Below, in pieces: positions 9,883 to 19,008 of a DNA stretch of 64,000 nt. The stretch lies in NCBI RefSeq assembly GCF_019823065.1, contig NZ_CP081966.1:1326001-1390000 (forward strand), read 5' to 3'. The translations under genes were made by a program, and so were the position numbers. Source of the DNA: Pseudomonas mosselii (GTDB lineage Bacteria > Pseudomonadota > Gammaproteobacteria > Pseudomonadales > Pseudomonadaceae). The first letter of the stretch is position 1, and every line of letters begins with the position of its first letter. The notes beneath the pieces are model-generated. The model saw nothing but the letters and a program-made list of their open reading frames with translations. It was not told the origin of the DNA and ran no database searches.

Positions 9883-10737
9883 ATGTCGCTAAATTTCCCG
9901 CTGTTGCTCGTCATCGCCGTCGCCGTCTGCGGTCTGTTGGGTCTGATCGACCTGCTGTTCCTGGCCCCGCGCCGGCGGGCGGCGATCGCCAACTACCAGG
10001 GCAGCGTCAGCCAGCCCGAAATGGCCGTGGTCGAACGCCTGAACAAGGAGCCCTTGCTCGTCGAATACGGCAAGTCGTTCTTCCCGGTGCTGTTCATCGT
10101 GCTGGTGCTGCGTTCGTTCCTGGTCGAGCCGTTCCAGATCCCGTCGGGGTCGATGAAGCCGACGCTGGAAGTGGGCGACTTCATCCTGGTGAACAAGTTC
10201 TCCTACGGTATTCGGCTGCCAGTGATCGACAAGAAGGTCATCGAGGTGGGCGATCCGCAACGCGGGGATGTGATGGTGTTCCGCTACCCGAGCGACCCCA
10301 ATGTCAACTACATCAAGCGTGTGGTCGGCCTGCCGGGTGACGTGGTGCGCTACACCAGCGACAAGCGACTGTTCGTCAACGGCCAGTCGATCGCCGAGCA
10401 ACTGGTCGGCAGCGAGCCGGGCACCCTGGGCAGCGCCGAGCTGTACAAGGAGAAGCTCGGTGAAGCCGAGCACCTGATCCGCAAGGAAATGACCCGCTAC
10501 CGCATGCCGCCGGACCAGCAATGGACCGTGCCGGCCGGTCATTACTTCATGATGGGCGACAACCGCGACAACTCCAACGACAGCCGCTTCTGGGATGATC
10601 CGAACATTCCCAAGGAGCTGCACGGCATGGTTCCGGACCACAATATCGTCGGCAAGGCGTTCGCGGTCTGGATGAGCTGGCCCGAGCCAAAGCTCAGCCA
10701 CTTCCCGAATCTGTCGCGGGTCGGGCTGATCCATTGA
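9883..10737 (+). CDS. lepB: Signal peptidase I
   Basis: A 284-residue inner-membrane peptidase with two N-terminal transmembrane helices (about 5-28 and 66-80). It carries the catalytic Ser90 in PSGSMKPTL and general-base Lys145 in YIKRVVGLPGD, plus GDNRDNSNDSR in the C-terminal catalytic core. It removes signal peptides from exported preproteins on the periplasmic face. It is cotranscribed with lepA. Confidence 0.97.
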   Translation: MSLNFPLLLVIAVAVCGLLGLIDLLFLAPRRRAAIANYQGSVSQPEMAVVERLNKEPLLVEYGKSFFPVLFIVLVLRSFLVEPFQIPSGSMKPTLEVGDFILVNKFSYGIRLPVIDKKVIEVGDPQRGDVMVFRYPSDPNVNYIKRVVGLPGDVVRYTSDKRLFVNGQSIAEQLVGSEPGTLGSAELYKEKLGEAEHLIRKEMTRYRMPPDQQWTVPAGHYFMMGDNRDNSNDSRFWDDPNIPKELHGMVPDHNIVGKAFAVWMSWPEPKLSHFPNLSRVGLIH

Positions 10738-10744
10738 GTAACGA

Positions 10745-10768
10745 CGGCGCTGTCCACGGACAGCGCCG
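10745..10768 (+). other. Perfect GC-rich hairpin between lepB and rnc
   Basis: Two 11-nt perfectly complementary arms (10745-10755, 10758-10768) around a two-base centre, followed by ATTGCATTTC rather than a true U-tract. It may be a weak terminator, or a structured element in the rnc leader. Confidence 0.6.
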
Positions 10769-10898
10769 ATTGCATTTCTGACATAGGCTGTGTTCTCAAG
10801 GAGCGAGAGCTTTCGTCGGTTCCGGCGACAGACCGCAGTCAAACCGTCTTTCAGGATGTTGATTTGAACAACGCGTTGAACATTGCACGGGTGGCCCC

Positions 10899-11588
10899 AT
10901 GAGCGCTTCCCTGGCCCGCCTGGAGCGCAAGCTCGGCTACACCTTCAAGAACCAGGACCAAATGCTGCTGGCCCTGACCCATCGCAGCTACGCCGGGCGC
11001 AATAACGAGCGCCTGGAGTTCCTTGGCGATGCCATCCTCAACTTCGTGGTCGGCGAGGCGCTGTTCGAGCGCTTCCCGCAGGCCCGTGAAGGCCAGTTGT
11101 CGCGCCTGCGCGCACGCCTGGTCAAGGGCGAGACCCTGGCGCGGCTGGCCCGCGGCTTCGACCTGGGCGAGTACCTGCGCCTGGGCTCGGGTGAGCTGAA
11201 AAGCGGAGGTTTCCGTCGCGAGTCGATTCTTGCCGACGCCCTCGAGGCCCTGATCGGGGCGATCTACCAGGACGCCGACATGCAGACCGCCCGCGAGCGG
11301 ATCCTCGCCTGGCTGACCGACGAGTTCGATGGGCTGACCCTGGTCGACACCAACAAGGACCCCAAGACCCGCCTGCAGGAGTTCCTGCAGTCGCGTGCCT
11401 GCGAGTTGCCACGTTACGAAGTGGTGGATATCCAGGGCGAACCGCACTGCCGGACCTTCTTCGTCGAATGCGAAGTGGTCCTGCTGAACAAGAAAAGCCG
11501 TGGCCAGGGCGTGAGCCGGCGTATCGCCGAGCAGGTCGCCGCCGCCGCCGCATTGATCGCCCTGGGCGTGGAGAATGGCAATGACTGA
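10899..11588 (+). CDS. rnc: Ribonuclease III
   Basis: A 229-residue double-strand-specific endoribonuclease that processes rRNA precursors and structured mRNAs. The signature [15 protein letters not shown] lies near residue 35, the second acidic cluster is in [15 protein letters not shown], and a C-terminal double-stranded RNA-binding domain runs from about residue 155. The 161-bp gap after lepB contains a perfect hairpin but no DUF4845 gene, which I recall between lepB and rnc in some other pseudomonads. The stop overlaps the start of era (ATGACTGA). Confidence 0.97.
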   Translation: MSASLARLERKLGYTFKNQDQMLLALTHRSYAGRNNERLEFLGDAILNFVVGEALFERFPQAREGQLSRLRARLVKGETLARLARGFDLGEYLRLGSGELKSGGFRRESILADALEALIGAIYQDADMQTARERILAWLTDEFDGLTLVDTNKDPKTRLQEFLQSRACELPRYEVVDIQGEPHCRTFFVECEVVLLNKKSRGQGVSRRIAEQVAAAAALIALGVENGND

Positions 11589-12483
11589 GAATACTTCGAC
11601 CCGCTGCGGCTATGTCGCCATCGTCGGTCGCCCCAACGTGGGCAAGTCCACGCTGCTCAACCACATCCTCGGCCAGAAGCTGGCGATCACCTCGCGCAAG
11701 CCGCAGACCACCCGCCACAACATGCTCGGCATCAAGACCGAGGGTGACGTGCAGGCGATCTACGTCGACACCCCCGGCATGCACAAGGCCAACGACAAGG
11801 CGCTGAACCGCTACATGAACCGTAACGCCTCGGCGGCCCTCAAGGACGTTGACGTGGTGATCTTCGTGGTCGACCGTACCAAGTGGACCGACGAGGACCA
11901 GCTTGTGCTGGAGAGGGTGCAGTACGTGACCGGCCCGTTGATCATCGCGGTCAACAAGACCGACCGCATGGAAGAGAAGGCCGAGCTGATCCCGCATCTG
12001 CAATGGCTGCAGGAACAACTGCCGAACGCCGAAGTGATGCCGATTTCCGCGCAGCAGGGGCACAACCTCGAAGCGCTGGAAGCCCAGATCGCCAAGCACC
12101 TGCCGGAAAACGAGCACTTCTTCCCGGAAGACCAGATCACTGACCGCAGCAGCCGCTTCCTCGCTGCCGAACTGGTGCGCGAGAAGATCATGCGCCAGCT
12201 CGGTGCGGAGCTGCCGTACCAGATCACCGTGGAAATCGAGGAGTTCAAGCAGCAGGGCCACGTGCTGCACATCCATGCGCTGATCCTGGTCGAGCGTGAC
12301 GGGCAGAAGAAGATCATCATTGGCGACAAGGGCGAGCGTATCAAACGCATCGGGTCCGAGGCGCGCAAGGACATGGAAGTGCTGTTCGACTCCAAGGTCA
12401 TGCTCAACCTGTGGGTGAAGGTCAAGGGTGGCTGGTCCGACGACGAGCGCGCCTTGCGTTCTCTGGGTTACGGCGACCTGTAA
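11581..12483 (+). CDS. era: GTPase Era
   Basis: A 300-residue GTPase needed for 16S rRNA maturation and 30S assembly. The G-domain shows [15 protein letters not shown] and NKTD; a C-terminal KH domain ([19 protein letters not shown]) binds the 3' end of 16S rRNA. I prefer ATG 11581 over ATG 11575 because GGAG at 11570-11573 is too close to the upstream ATG and well spaced from this one. It overlaps rnc by eight bases, indicating translational coupling. Confidence 0.97.
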   Translation: MTENTSTRCGYVAIVGRPNVGKSTLLNHILGQKLAITSRKPQTTRHNMLGIKTEGDVQAIYVDTPGMHKANDKALNRYMNRNASAALKDVDVVIFVVDRTKWTDEDQLVLERVQYVTGPLIIAVNKTDRMEEKAELIPHLQWLQEQLPNAEVMPISAQQGHNLEALEAQIAKHLPENEHFFPEDQITDRSSRFLAAELVREKIMRQLGAELPYQITVEIEEFKQQGHVLHIHALILVERDGQKKIIIGDKGERIKRIGSEARKDMEVLFDSKVMLNLWVKVKGGWSDDERALRSLGYGDL

Positions 12484-12504
12484 GCCCCAATCCCTGCTTT
12501 TGCT

Positions 12505-12562
12505 CCTGTGGGAGCGGGCTTGAGCCGCGATGGCGATCGCGGGGCAAGCCCGCTCCCACAGG
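12505..12562. repeat. REP inverted pair
   Basis: 27-nt arms (12505-12531, 12536-12562) that are inverted repeats with two mismatches, nearly back to back between era and recO. The second arm ends 24 bp before recO. Confidence 0.9.
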
Positions 12563-12586
12563 CATTTCTGGCATCGAGAGATCCGA

Positions 12587-13270
12587 ATGGACCAACCCAC
12601 CCCACAACCCGCCTACGTGCTGCACAGCCGCGCCTACAAGGAAACCAGCGCGCTGGTGGACTTCCTCACCCCCCAGGGGCGGGTGCGGGCGGTGCTGCGC
12701 CGGGCGCGGGGCAAGGGTGGCAGCCTGGTGCGGCCGTTCGTGCCGCTGGAAGTCGAACTGCGCGGGCGCGGCGAACTGAAGAACGTCGGTCGCATGGACA
12801 GCATTGGCATCGCGGCCTGGCTGCACGGCGATGCGCTGTTCAGCGGGCTCTACCTCAACGAGCTGTTGATGCGCCTGCTGCCCGCCGAGGCGCCGCATCC
12901 GGCGTTGTTCGAGCACTACACCCTGACCTTGCAGGCCCTGGCCGCCGGGCGGCCGCTGGAGCCGTTGCTGCGCTCCTTCGAATGGCGCCTGCTGGACGAG
13001 CTGGGCTATGCCTTCGCCCTGGATCATGACGTCAACGACACTGCCGTCGTCGCCGAAGGGCTCTATCGCCTGCAGGTTGACGCCGGCCTGGAGCGCGTCG
13101 AGCTGTTCCAGCCCGGGCTGTTCAAGGGCAGCGAACTGCTGGCCCTGGCCCAGGCCGACTGGGAAGCGCCTGGTGCGTTGCTCGCCGCCAAGCGCCTGAT
13201 GCGCCAGGCCCTGGCGGTTCACCTGGGGCCCAAGCCGCTGGTCAGCCGGGAACTGTTTCGCAAGCGCTGA
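12587..13270 (+). CDS. recO: DNA repair protein RecO
   Basis: A 227-residue protein with an N-terminal OB-fold ([20 protein letters not shown]) and the C-terminal helical RecO domain. It helps RecR load RecA onto SSB-coated single-stranded DNA in gap repair. ATG 12587 is chosen because GAGAG lies just upstream and an earlier in-frame start (12530) would begin inside a REP element. Zinc-finger cysteines found in some RecO proteins are absent, as usual for gammaproteobacteria. Confidence 0.95.
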   Translation: MDQPTPQPAYVLHSRAYKETSALVDFLTPQGRVRAVLRRARGKGGSLVRPFVPLEVELRGRGELKNVGRMDSIGIAAWLHGDALFSGLYLNELLMRLLPAEAPHPALFEHYTLTLQALAAGRPLEPLLRSFEWRLLDELGYAFALDHDVNDTAVVAEGLYRLQVDAGLERVELFQPGLFKGSELLALAQADWEAPGALLAAKRLMRQALAVHLGPKPLVSRELFRKR

Positions 13271-13314
13271 GCACGACGTATGCTGTGGGGCTCAATCTTC
13301 AGGAGAGCCCTTTC

Positions 13315-14055
13315 GTGACTCACAGCAACCGCATGCTTCTCGGCGTCAACATCGACCACGTGGCGACCCTGCGCCAGGCCCGGGGCACCCGCTATCCGGA
13401 CCCGGTCAAGGCCGCCCTGGACGCCGAGGAAGCGGGTGCCGATGGCATCACCGTGCACCTGCGCGAAGACCGCCGGCATATTCAGGAGCGCGATGTGCTG
13501 CTGCTCAAGGACGTGCTGCAGACCCGCATGAACTTCGAGATGGGCGTCACCGAGGAGATGATGGCCTTCGCCGAGAAGATCCGCCCGGCGCATATCTGCC
13601 TGGTGCCGGAAACCCGCCAGGAGCTGACCACCGAAGGCGGCCTCGATGTGGCCGGCCAGGAGGCGCGGATCAAGGCGGCGGTCGAGCGTCTGTCGCGCAC
13701 CGGCGCCGAAGTGTCGCTGTTCATCGATGCCGACGAGCGGCAGATCGAAGCCTCGCGCCGGGTCGGTGCGCCGGCCATCGAGCTGCACACCGGCCGCTAT
13801 GCCGATGCCGAGACGCCGACCGAGGTCGCCGAGGAGCTCAAGCGCATCGTCGATGGCGTGGCGTTTGGTGTTGGCCAGGGCCTGATCGTCAATGCCGGTC
13901 ATGGCCTGCACTACCACAACGTCGAGGCGGTGGCGGCAATCAAGGGCATCAACGAGCTGAACATCGGCCATGCGCTGGTGGCCCATGCACTGTTTGTCGG
14001 CTTCAAGGCGGCGGTGGCGGAGATGAAGGCGCTGATCGTCGCCGCTTCGCGCTGA
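13315..14055 (+). CDS. pdxJ: Pyridoxine 5'-phosphate synthase
   Basis: A 246-residue TIM-barrel enzyme that condenses 1-deoxyxylulose 5-phosphate with 3-amino-2-oxopropyl phosphate to pyridoxine 5'-phosphate, the last ring-forming step of vitamin B6 synthesis. Motifs include [26 protein letters not shown] and GHGLHYHNV. It starts at GTG 13315 with AGGAGA at 13301-13306; an upstream in-frame GTG (13285) has no ribosome-binding site. It ends the lepA-to-pdxJ gene series. Confidence 0.97.
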   Translation: MTHSNRMLLGVNIDHVATLRQARGTRYPDPVKAALDAEEAGADGITVHLREDRRHIQERDVLLLKDVLQTRMNFEMGVTEEMMAFAEKIRPAHICLVPETRQELTTEGGLDVAGQEARIKAAVERLSRTGAEVSLFIDADERQIEASRRVGAPAIELHTGRYADAETPTEVAEELKRIVDGVAFGVGQGLIVNAGHGLHYHNVEAVAAIKGINELNIGHALVAHALFVGFKAAVAEMKALIVAASR

Positions 14056-14063
14056 TTCAGCCC

Positions 14064-14086
14064 CTGGGGCTGCAAGGCAGCCCCAG
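14064..14086. terminator. Triloop hairpin between convergent pdxJ and sensor kinase genes
   Basis: A 10-bp perfect stem CTGGGGCTGC/GCAGCCCCAG with an AAG loop and no U-tract, lying exactly between two convergent stop codons. It probably serves as a 3'-end structure for both transcripts. Confidence 0.6.
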
Positions 14087-14088
14087 CG

Positions 14089-15477
14089 TCATTCGGCTTT
14101 GAAGAGGAGGGTAAAGCGAGTTGGCCCTTCGACCTGGCTGCTCACCTCGACCCGTCCCCCATGCAGCTGCATGATCGACTTGACGATCGCCAGCCCCAAC
14201 CCCGTCCCGCCTTCCAATCGTGAACGTCCGGCGCCGGCCCTGTAGAACCGTTCGAACAGGTGCGGCAAGTATGCCTCGCCAATCCCCGGCCCGCGATTTT
14301 CCACCCACACGCCGATCTGGTCGCCGATTCGCTCGATGCCCACGGCCACTGGCTGGCCTTCAGGGCCATGGCGAATCGCATTGCTGAGCAGGTTCGACAG
14401 CGCCCGCTGGAACATCAGCTTGTCCGCCATCGCGGTACCCCAGCCTTGCAGGTGCAGGGAGATACCCCTGAGCTCGGCGCTGAAGGTGAACAGCTCGCTC
14501 ACCCGCGCCACTTCGTCCGCCAGCGCCACGGGAACCAGGGCCACCTGGGTCTGCGGCTGGCTGACCTGGGCCAGGAACAGCATGTCGTTGATGATGCGGT
14601 TGAGCCGAGTCAGCTCCTCGACGCTGTCTTCCAGCGCCTCGCGGTACTTGTCGCCATCACGCTCGCGGGCCAGGGTGACCTGGGCCTTGCCCATCAGGTT
14701 GCCGATGGGCGTGCGCAGTTCGTGGGCCAAGTCGTCGGAAAACTGCGACAGCTGACGCACGCCCTGGTCGAGCCGGTCGAGCATCACGTTGATGGCGCGG
14801 GCCAGGTCGGCCAGTTCGACGGGCAGGCCCTCGTCCGGCAGGCGATGCTCCAGGTCCTGGGCCGAGACTTGCCCGGCGATCCGGCGAAAGTGCCGCAGCG
14901 GGCGCAGGCCTCGCTGCACCAGCTTCCACGCGGCGATGCCGATCAGCACCAGCAGCAGCGGCAGGGCCAGCAGGGTGGAGTGCAGGTAGGCCTGCAACAG
15001 GCTGTTGTCGTCGCTGCGGTTGAGCGACATCAGCACCTTGACCGGGGTGTTGTCGCGCAGGCGCATCAGGCGGCTGGCAGTGAGGATCTGGTTGCCATCG
15101 TCGTCGCGCCAGGTGTGGAAGGTCAGCCGGTTGTCGGCCTCCAGGTCCAGCAGGTGCTGCGGCTGCAGCGCCGGCCCCAGGCTGAGCAGGGCCGGGTGGC
15201 GGCCGTTGATGGCCATCACGCTGAGGCTGAGGTTGTCATGGCCCATGACCAGGTCGAGCAGCGGGTGGGCGCGAGCGCCGAGGTCGTCGCTGCGCAGATC
15301 GACGCGCAGGTTGTGCTCGACTTGCAGCATCTTGCGCGCCAGGTCCTTGCGCGCCCGGCTGTCCAGCTCGTGGTCGAGGGCGAACACCGCCAGGCACGCC
15401 AGCAGCAAGACCAGTGCCGCGCCGAGCAGGGTGACGGTCAGGCCCAGGCGCAGCGACAGGCTCGGGCGGCGCTTCAC
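14089..15477 (-). CDS. Heavy-metal-type sensor histidine kinase
   Basis: A 462-residue inner-membrane kinase of the CusS/CopS/IrlS group: two transmembrane helices (about 10-32 and 160-180) flank a periplasmic sensor domain. Then follow HAMP, a HisKA domain with phospho-acceptor His252 ([12 protein letters not shown]) and a HATPase domain ([26 protein letters not shown]). GTG 15477 overlaps the regulator stop by four bases (GTGA), so the two are translationally coupled. Copper, zinc or another metal is likely but not shown by the sequence; the window has no efflux genes next to it. Confidence 0.85.
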   Translation of the reverse strand: MKRRPSLSLRLGLTVTLLGAALVLLLACLAVFALDHELDSRARKDLARKMLQVEHNLRVDLRSDDLGARAHPLLDLVMGHDNLSLSVMAINGRHPALLSLGPALQPQHLLDLEADNRLTFHTWRDDDGNQILTASRLMRLRDNTPVKVLMSLNRSDDNSLLQAYLHSTLLALPLLLVLIGIAAWKLVQRGLRPLRHFRRIAGQVSAQDLEHRLPDEGLPVELADLARAINVMLDRLDQGVRQLSQFSDDLAHELRTPIGNLMGKAQVTLARERDGDKYREALEDSVEELTRLNRIINDMLFLAQVSQPQTQVALVPVALADEVARVSELFTFSAELRGISLHLQGWGTAMADKLMFQRALSNLLSNAIRHGPEGQPVAVGIERIGDQIGVWVENRGPGIGEAYLPHLFERFYRAGAGRSRLEGGTGLGLAIVKSIMQLHGGRVEVSSQVEGPTRFTLLFKAE

Positions 15478-16148
15478 GCCCGGGCCTCGAGCACGTAGCC
15501 GACGCCGCGCAGGGTGTGGATCAGCTTGTCCTCGAACGGGTCGTCGATCTTCGCTCGCAAGCGGCGGATCGAGACCTCCACCACGTTGGTGTCGCAGTCG
15601 AAGTTCATGTCCCACACCAGCGAGATGATCTGTGTGCGCGACAGCACTTCGCCGCTCTGGCGCATCAGCAGGTGCAGCAGGGCGAACTCCTTGGCGGTCA
15701 GGTCGATGCGCTGGCCGCCGCGCCAGGCGCGGTGGCGGCCGGGGTCGAGTTCGAGGTCGGCGACCTTCAGCGTGCTCGGCTGCAGGCGCTGGTCGTTGCG
15801 CCGCAGCAGGCTGCGGATGCGCGCCAGCAGTTCGGGAAACTCGAAGGGCTTGAGCAGGTAGTCGTCGGCGCCCAGGTCCAGCCCCTTGACCCGGTCGGCC
15901 AGACGGCCATGGGCGGTGAGCATCATGATCCGCGTCGAGGATTCGGCGCGCAGGCGCTGCAGCACGCCCCAGCCATCGAGCCCGGGCAGGTTGACGTCGA
16001 GGATCACCAGGTCGTACGCCTGCTGGCGGGCCAGGTGCAGGCCGTCGGTGCCGGTATGGGCGCAGTCGACCACGTAGCCGTTCTCGCGCAGGCCCTGTTG
16101 CAGGTAGTCGGCGGTGCGGGGTTCGTCCTCGATGATCAGTAGGCGCAT
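15474..16148 (-). CDS. Heavy-metal-type response regulator (OmpR/CopR-like)
   Basis: A 224-residue regulator with a receiver domain (phosphorylated Asp51 in VILDVNLPG, Lys in LLKPFEF) and a winged-helix OmpR-type DNA-binding domain containing [19 protein letters not shown], typical of the heavy-metal regulator subfamily (CopR, CusR, CzcR). It precedes and overlaps its sensor gene. An inverted repeat GACCCTG-N9-CAGGGTC lies 33 bp upstream of the start and could be its own operator. Confidence 0.9.
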   Translation of the reverse strand: MRLLIIEDEPRTADYLQQGLRENGYVVDCAHTGTDGLHLARQQAYDLVILDVNLPGLDGWGVLQRLRAESSTRIMMLTAHGRLADRVKGLDLGADDYLLKPFEFPELLARIRSLLRRNDQRLQPSTLKVADLELDPGRHRAWRGGQRIDLTAKEFALLHLLMRQSGEVLSRTQIISLVWDMNFDCDTNVVEVSIRRLRAKIDDPFEDKLIHTLRGVGYVLEARA

Positions 16149-16181
16149 GGTCGGGCTCTGTGTGGAAAGGGGGCGATTCTC

Positions 16182-16204
16182 GACCCTGTAGTGACATCAG
16201 GGTC
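16182..16204. promoter_or_regulatory. Inverted repeat upstream of the response regulator
   Basis: Perfect 7-nt arms GACCCTG (16182-16188) and CAGGGTC (16198-16204) separated by nine bases. It lies between the regulator (start 16148) and the divergent small exported-protein gene. A candidate operator by position only. Confidence 0.45.
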
Positions 16205-16292
16205 AAGCGGCGAGGATGTTACTGGATGCGAATGGGCAAGCGGCGGGAATAACGGATTTGTAATGCGCGGGTCATGTGCCTGACAGGGTGAT

Positions 16293-16319
16293 CCTGTGGG
16301 AGCGGGCTTGTCCCGCGAT
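16293..16319 (+). repeat. Single REP element
   Basis: One REP unit (CCTGTGGGAGCGGGCTTG...CGCGA) without an inverted partner. Confidence 0.75.
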
Positions 16320-16417
16320 ACGGCTCTCTTGCAAGACTGTAATGTCCGCCTCACCTTGGTGTTAGCTCCCGCTTGCGATGATGGCCCTGTCGAAACGGTT
16401 ATCACGAGGCAAGCACG

Positions 16418-16621
16418 ATGAACCTGACCAAGTACCTGCTGCTGGCGATTCTCGCCCTGGGCAGCACCAGCGCTTTCGCCGAGGGAGGCGCGGAGCGTTC
16501 GAAGCAATTCTGGCAAGCGTTCCGCGACGACCAGGCGCGCCTGTACGGCGACAAGCAGCAGGCGCTGGCTGAGCGCGAGCGCAAGGCCGAGGAAAAGGCC
16601 CGCGAACTGGCCAAGGACTGA
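16418..16621 (+). CDS. Small exported protein, function unknown
   Basis: A 67-residue protein with a clear signal peptide (MNLTKYLLLAILALGSTSAFA, cleavage near residue 21) and a mature part of about 46 residues, highly charged and predicted helical, ending in a Glu/Lys/Arg-rich coiled-coil-like stretch (LAERERKAEEKARELAKD). GAGG lies eight bases before ATG. It is divergent from a heavy-metal-type two-component system across 269 bp, so may be one of its targets. It has no Cys, His or Met cluster that would suggest metal binding. A real gene by signal peptide, ribosome-binding site and terminator. Confidence 0.75.
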   Translation: MNLTKYLLLAILALGSTSAFAEGGAERSKQFWQAFRDDQARLYGDKQQALAERERKAEEKARELAKD

Positions 16622-16629
16622 GTACCACA

Positions 16630-16662
16630 CACCTGCGCCGCGACAGCTCCTCGGCGCAGGTG
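16630..16662. other. Long-stem hairpin after the small exported-protein gene
   Basis: Perfect 11-nt arms (16630-16640 and 16652-16662) around an 11-base loop, just before the terminator at 16668. Confidence 0.5.
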
Positions 16663-16667
16663 AGCCT

Positions 16668-16693
16668 GGGCGCCCGAACGGGCGCCCTTTTTT
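16668..16693 (+). terminator. Rho-independent terminator
   Basis: Stem GGGCGCCC (16668-16675), GAAC loop, GGGCGCCC (16680-16687), then six T. It ends the small exported-protein transcript and overlaps the end of convergent cmoB. Confidence 0.9.
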
Positions 16694-17648
16694 ATTTGCG
16701 TGCCAGCAGCGTGGCGCGGCGCGGGGCTGGCAGGCCTTCGATGGTCTTGCCGTGGTCGTTCGGGTCGAGGAAGTCGCCCAGCGACTGGTAGCGCATCCAC
16801 TCGGTGCTGCGCTGCTCCTCGACGCTGGTGACGCTGACATCGACGCAACGCACATCGCTGAAGCCGGCGCGGCGCAACCAGCGCTCCAGGGCCGGTACCG
16901 ACGGCAGGAACCAGACGTTGCGCATCTGCGCGTAGCGATCCTCGGGTACCAGCACCTGGTTTTCGTCACCCTCGATCACCAGGGTTTCCAGCACCAGTTC
17001 GCCGCCCTTGACCAGGCAGTCCTTGAGCGCCAGCAGGTGCTCGATGGGCGAGCGGCGGTGATAGAACACGCCCATGGAAAATACGGTATCAAAGCCTTCG
17101 AGGTTGGCCGGCAGCTCCTCGAGGGCGAACGGCAGGTGCCAGGCCGGCAGTTCAGGCAGGTACTGCTGCACGGCCTGGAACTGGCAGAAGAACAGCCAGT
17201 TGGGGTCCACGCCGATGACCATGTCGGCGCCGGCGCCGAGCATGCGCCACTGGTAGTAGCCGTTGCCGCAGCCCACATCGAGCACGCGCTTGCCCTTGAG
17301 GTCCAGGTGTGGGCCGACCCGTGACCATTTCCAGTCCGAGCGCCACTCGGTGTCGACATGCACGCCAAACAGGTCGAACGGGCCCTTGCGCCAGGGCGAC
17401 AGGCCCATCAGTGCCTGCCGCATCTGCGCCCGGGTGGCGTCGTCGCAGGCGCAGTCCAGGCGCAGGCCGTCGACCAGGTCGATTTCGCTGGGGGTCAGCC
17501 GCGGCAGTGCCTCGAGGGCGCCGCGCCAGCGGTCGAGGTCGCCGTGGCCCTTATCCAGCTTGGCTTCGAGTTGCGCCTGCAGGCCCTGGGACCAGGTGGC
17601 AAGGGGCGTGCCCGCCAGGCGGCGGACGAGGGGGGACAGATCGATCAT
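16692..17648 (-). CDS. cmoB: tRNA U34 carboxymethyltransferase
   Basis: A 318-residue SAM-family enzyme. CmoB transfers a carboxymethyl group from carboxy-S-adenosylmethionine to 5-hydroxyuridine at tRNA position 34, giving cmo5U. The class I methyltransferase motif [15 protein letters not shown] lies about residue 125, with [16 protein letters not shown] further on. ATG 17648 overlaps the cmoA stop by four bases; an in-frame start 11 codons upstream would lie within cmoA and has no support. Confidence 0.96.
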   Translation of the reverse strand: MIDLSPLVRRLAGTPLATWSQGLQAQLEAKLDKGHGDLDRWRGALEALPRLTPSEIDLVDGLRLDCACDDATRAQMRQALMGLSPWRKGPFDLFGVHVDTEWRSDWKWSRVGPHLDLKGKRVLDVGCGNGYYQWRMLGAGADMVIGVDPNWLFFCQFQAVQQYLPELPAWHLPFALEELPANLEGFDTVFSMGVFYHRRSPIEHLLALKDCLVKGGELVLETLVIEGDENQVLVPEDRYAQMRNVWFLPSVPALERWLRRAGFSDVRCVDVSVTSVEEQRSTEWMRYQSLGDFLDPNDHGKTIEGLPAPRRATLLARK

Positions 17649-18388
17649 GGCAGGGCTATCAGCGAGGCGAAGTTGAGGCATTGGAACCAGGGCACGACCT
17701 TGGAGAAGCCGGCGGCGCGCAGGCGCTGCTCATGGGTTTCCAGGGTGTCGGGCTTCATCACGTTCTCGATGGCGCTGCGTTTCTGGGCGATTTCCAGTTC
17801 GCTGTAGCCATTGGCACGTTTGAAGTCCAGGTGCAGTTCGTTGAGCAGGTCCTGCTCCTGCGCGTCGGTGAAGCGCAGTTTTTCCGAGAGAATCAGCGCA
17901 CCGCCCGGCAACAGGGCCTGATGGATGCGGCCGAGCAGCTCCAGGCGTTGCTCTGGGGCGACGAACTGCAGGGTGAAGTTCATCGCCACCACCGAGGCCG
18001 GTTCGAAGGGCAGGGTGAGGATGTCCGCCTCCAGCACCTGTACCGGCAGCAGCTCCTGGAACATCGAGTCCTGGGCGGTGAGGTACTGGCGGCAGCGCTC
18101 GACCATGGCCGCGGAGTTGTCCACCGCGATGACCCGGCAGCCGTCCGTGCGCACATGGCGGCGCAGCGCCTGGGTCACCGCGCCCAGCGAGGCGCCGAGG
18201 TCGTACAGCACGGAGTTCGGCTGGGCGAAGCGCGCGGCCAGCACGCCGAGGTTCTCGACGATGGTCGGGTAACCGGGCACCGAGCGCTTGATCATGTCCG
18301 GGAACACCTGCACCACGTCTTCGTTGAAGACGAAGTCGGGCACCTGCTCCAGGGGCTGGGCGAAAAGGCGGTCGGGTTGTTTGCTCAC
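17645..18388 (-). CDS. cmoA: Carboxy-S-adenosyl-L-methionine synthase
   Basis: A 247-residue enzyme that makes carboxy-SAM from SAM and prephenate for CmoB. It has the SAM-binding motif [16 protein letters not shown] and [13 protein letters not shown]. It starts at GTG 18388. The cmoA-cmoB pair overlaps (ATGA), so both proteins are made from one mRNA. Confidence 0.96.
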   Translation of the reverse strand: MSKQPDRLFAQPLEQVPDFVFNEDVVQVFPDMIKRSVPGYPTIVENLGVLAARFAQPNSVLYDLGASLGAVTQALRRHVRTDGCRVIAVDNSAAMVERCRQYLTAQDSMFQELLPVQVLEADILTLPFEPASVVAMNFTLQFVAPEQRLELLGRIHQALLPGGALILSEKLRFTDAQEQDLLNELHLDFKRANGYSELEIAQKRSAIENVMKPDTLETHEQRLRAAGFSKVVPWFQCLNFASLIALP

Positions 18389-18478
18389 GGGCGGGTCCAG
18401 GCGGCTGGCAATCTACAGGGGCGGCATTCTAGCCAAACCACGGCAAGCTTGCATGACTCGCTGACCGGCGCCGTGCGC

Positions 18479-18871
18479 TCACTTCACCCGGATGGCGCAA
18501 TCGAAGGTCTGCACCGGTCGCACTTCAGGGGCCCAGGGCTGCTGGTAGACCAGGATCAGGTGGCCTTCGCCGGCGGCCTTGGCCTGGAAGCGCCAGGTGG
18601 AAAGCCCGCCGCTGCCGACGATGCCGGCTTGTTCCGGGGAGCTGTATACCTCGGGACCGAGGCTGCGCAGGATCTCCGAAGCCGGGTTCTGCAGCAGCCA
18701 GCGGTAGCCGGTGGTGGGGTTGCTGGGCAGGGTGAGGGTCATGGTCTGGCCGACGACCAGGCGCTTGGGGCACTCGCTTTCTCCGTCCAGTTCGACGGTG
18801 CGTTGCGGTTGCTGGGCGCAGGCGGTGAGCAGGGCCAGGGCGGCGGGAACAAGCAGGCGAGGGAGAGACAT
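18479..18871 (-). CDS. icp: Chagasin-family (I42) peptidase inhibitor lipoprotein
   Basis: A 130-residue lipoprotein with lipobox LLTAC (Cys18). The mature part carries the chagasin signature NPTTGYRW and the GGLSTWRFQAKAAGEGHL segment, the loops that insert into the active site of papain-like cysteine peptidases. Such inhibitors are common in pseudomonads; their targets may be host or endogenous cysteine peptidases, and none is visible in this window. AGGAG lies upstream of ATG 18871. Neighbouring lon is in the same orientation but separated by a REP pair. Confidence 0.85.
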   Translation of the reverse strand: MSLPRLLVPAALALLTACAQQPQRTVELDGESECPKRLVVGQTMTLTLPSNPTTGYRWLLQNPASEILRSLGPEVYSSPEQAGIVGSGGLSTWRFQAKAAGEGHLILVYQQPWAPEVRPVQTFDCAIRVK

Positions 18872-18943
18872 GTTGGCTCCTGAAGCTGGAATGGCCTGAG
18901 GATAACCGAAGCTGTCGCAGTTTTGTGGGGTGGTGGGGGGCCA

Positions 18944-18998
18944 TCGCGGGGCCAGCCAGCTCCCACAGCGTATGCGTGGGAGCTGGCTGGCCCCGCGA
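18944..18998. repeat. REP inverted pair
   Basis: Perfect 23-nt arms (18944-18966, 18976-18998) with the variant core GTGGGAGCTGGCTGGCCCCG, ten bp before the lon stop. Confidence 0.9.
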
Positions 18999-19008
18999 AG
19001 ACGGGCTG

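Noticed and set aside
14260..15498. 412-codon open frame antisense to the sensor kinase
   Set aside because: Shadow of the real kinase gene; no recognisable domain.
15478..16206. Open frame continuous with the sensor kinase upstream of 15477
   Set aside because: This part is read out of frame through the response regulator; the Pro/Arg/Ala-rich translation is meaningless, and the true kinase start is GTG 15477.
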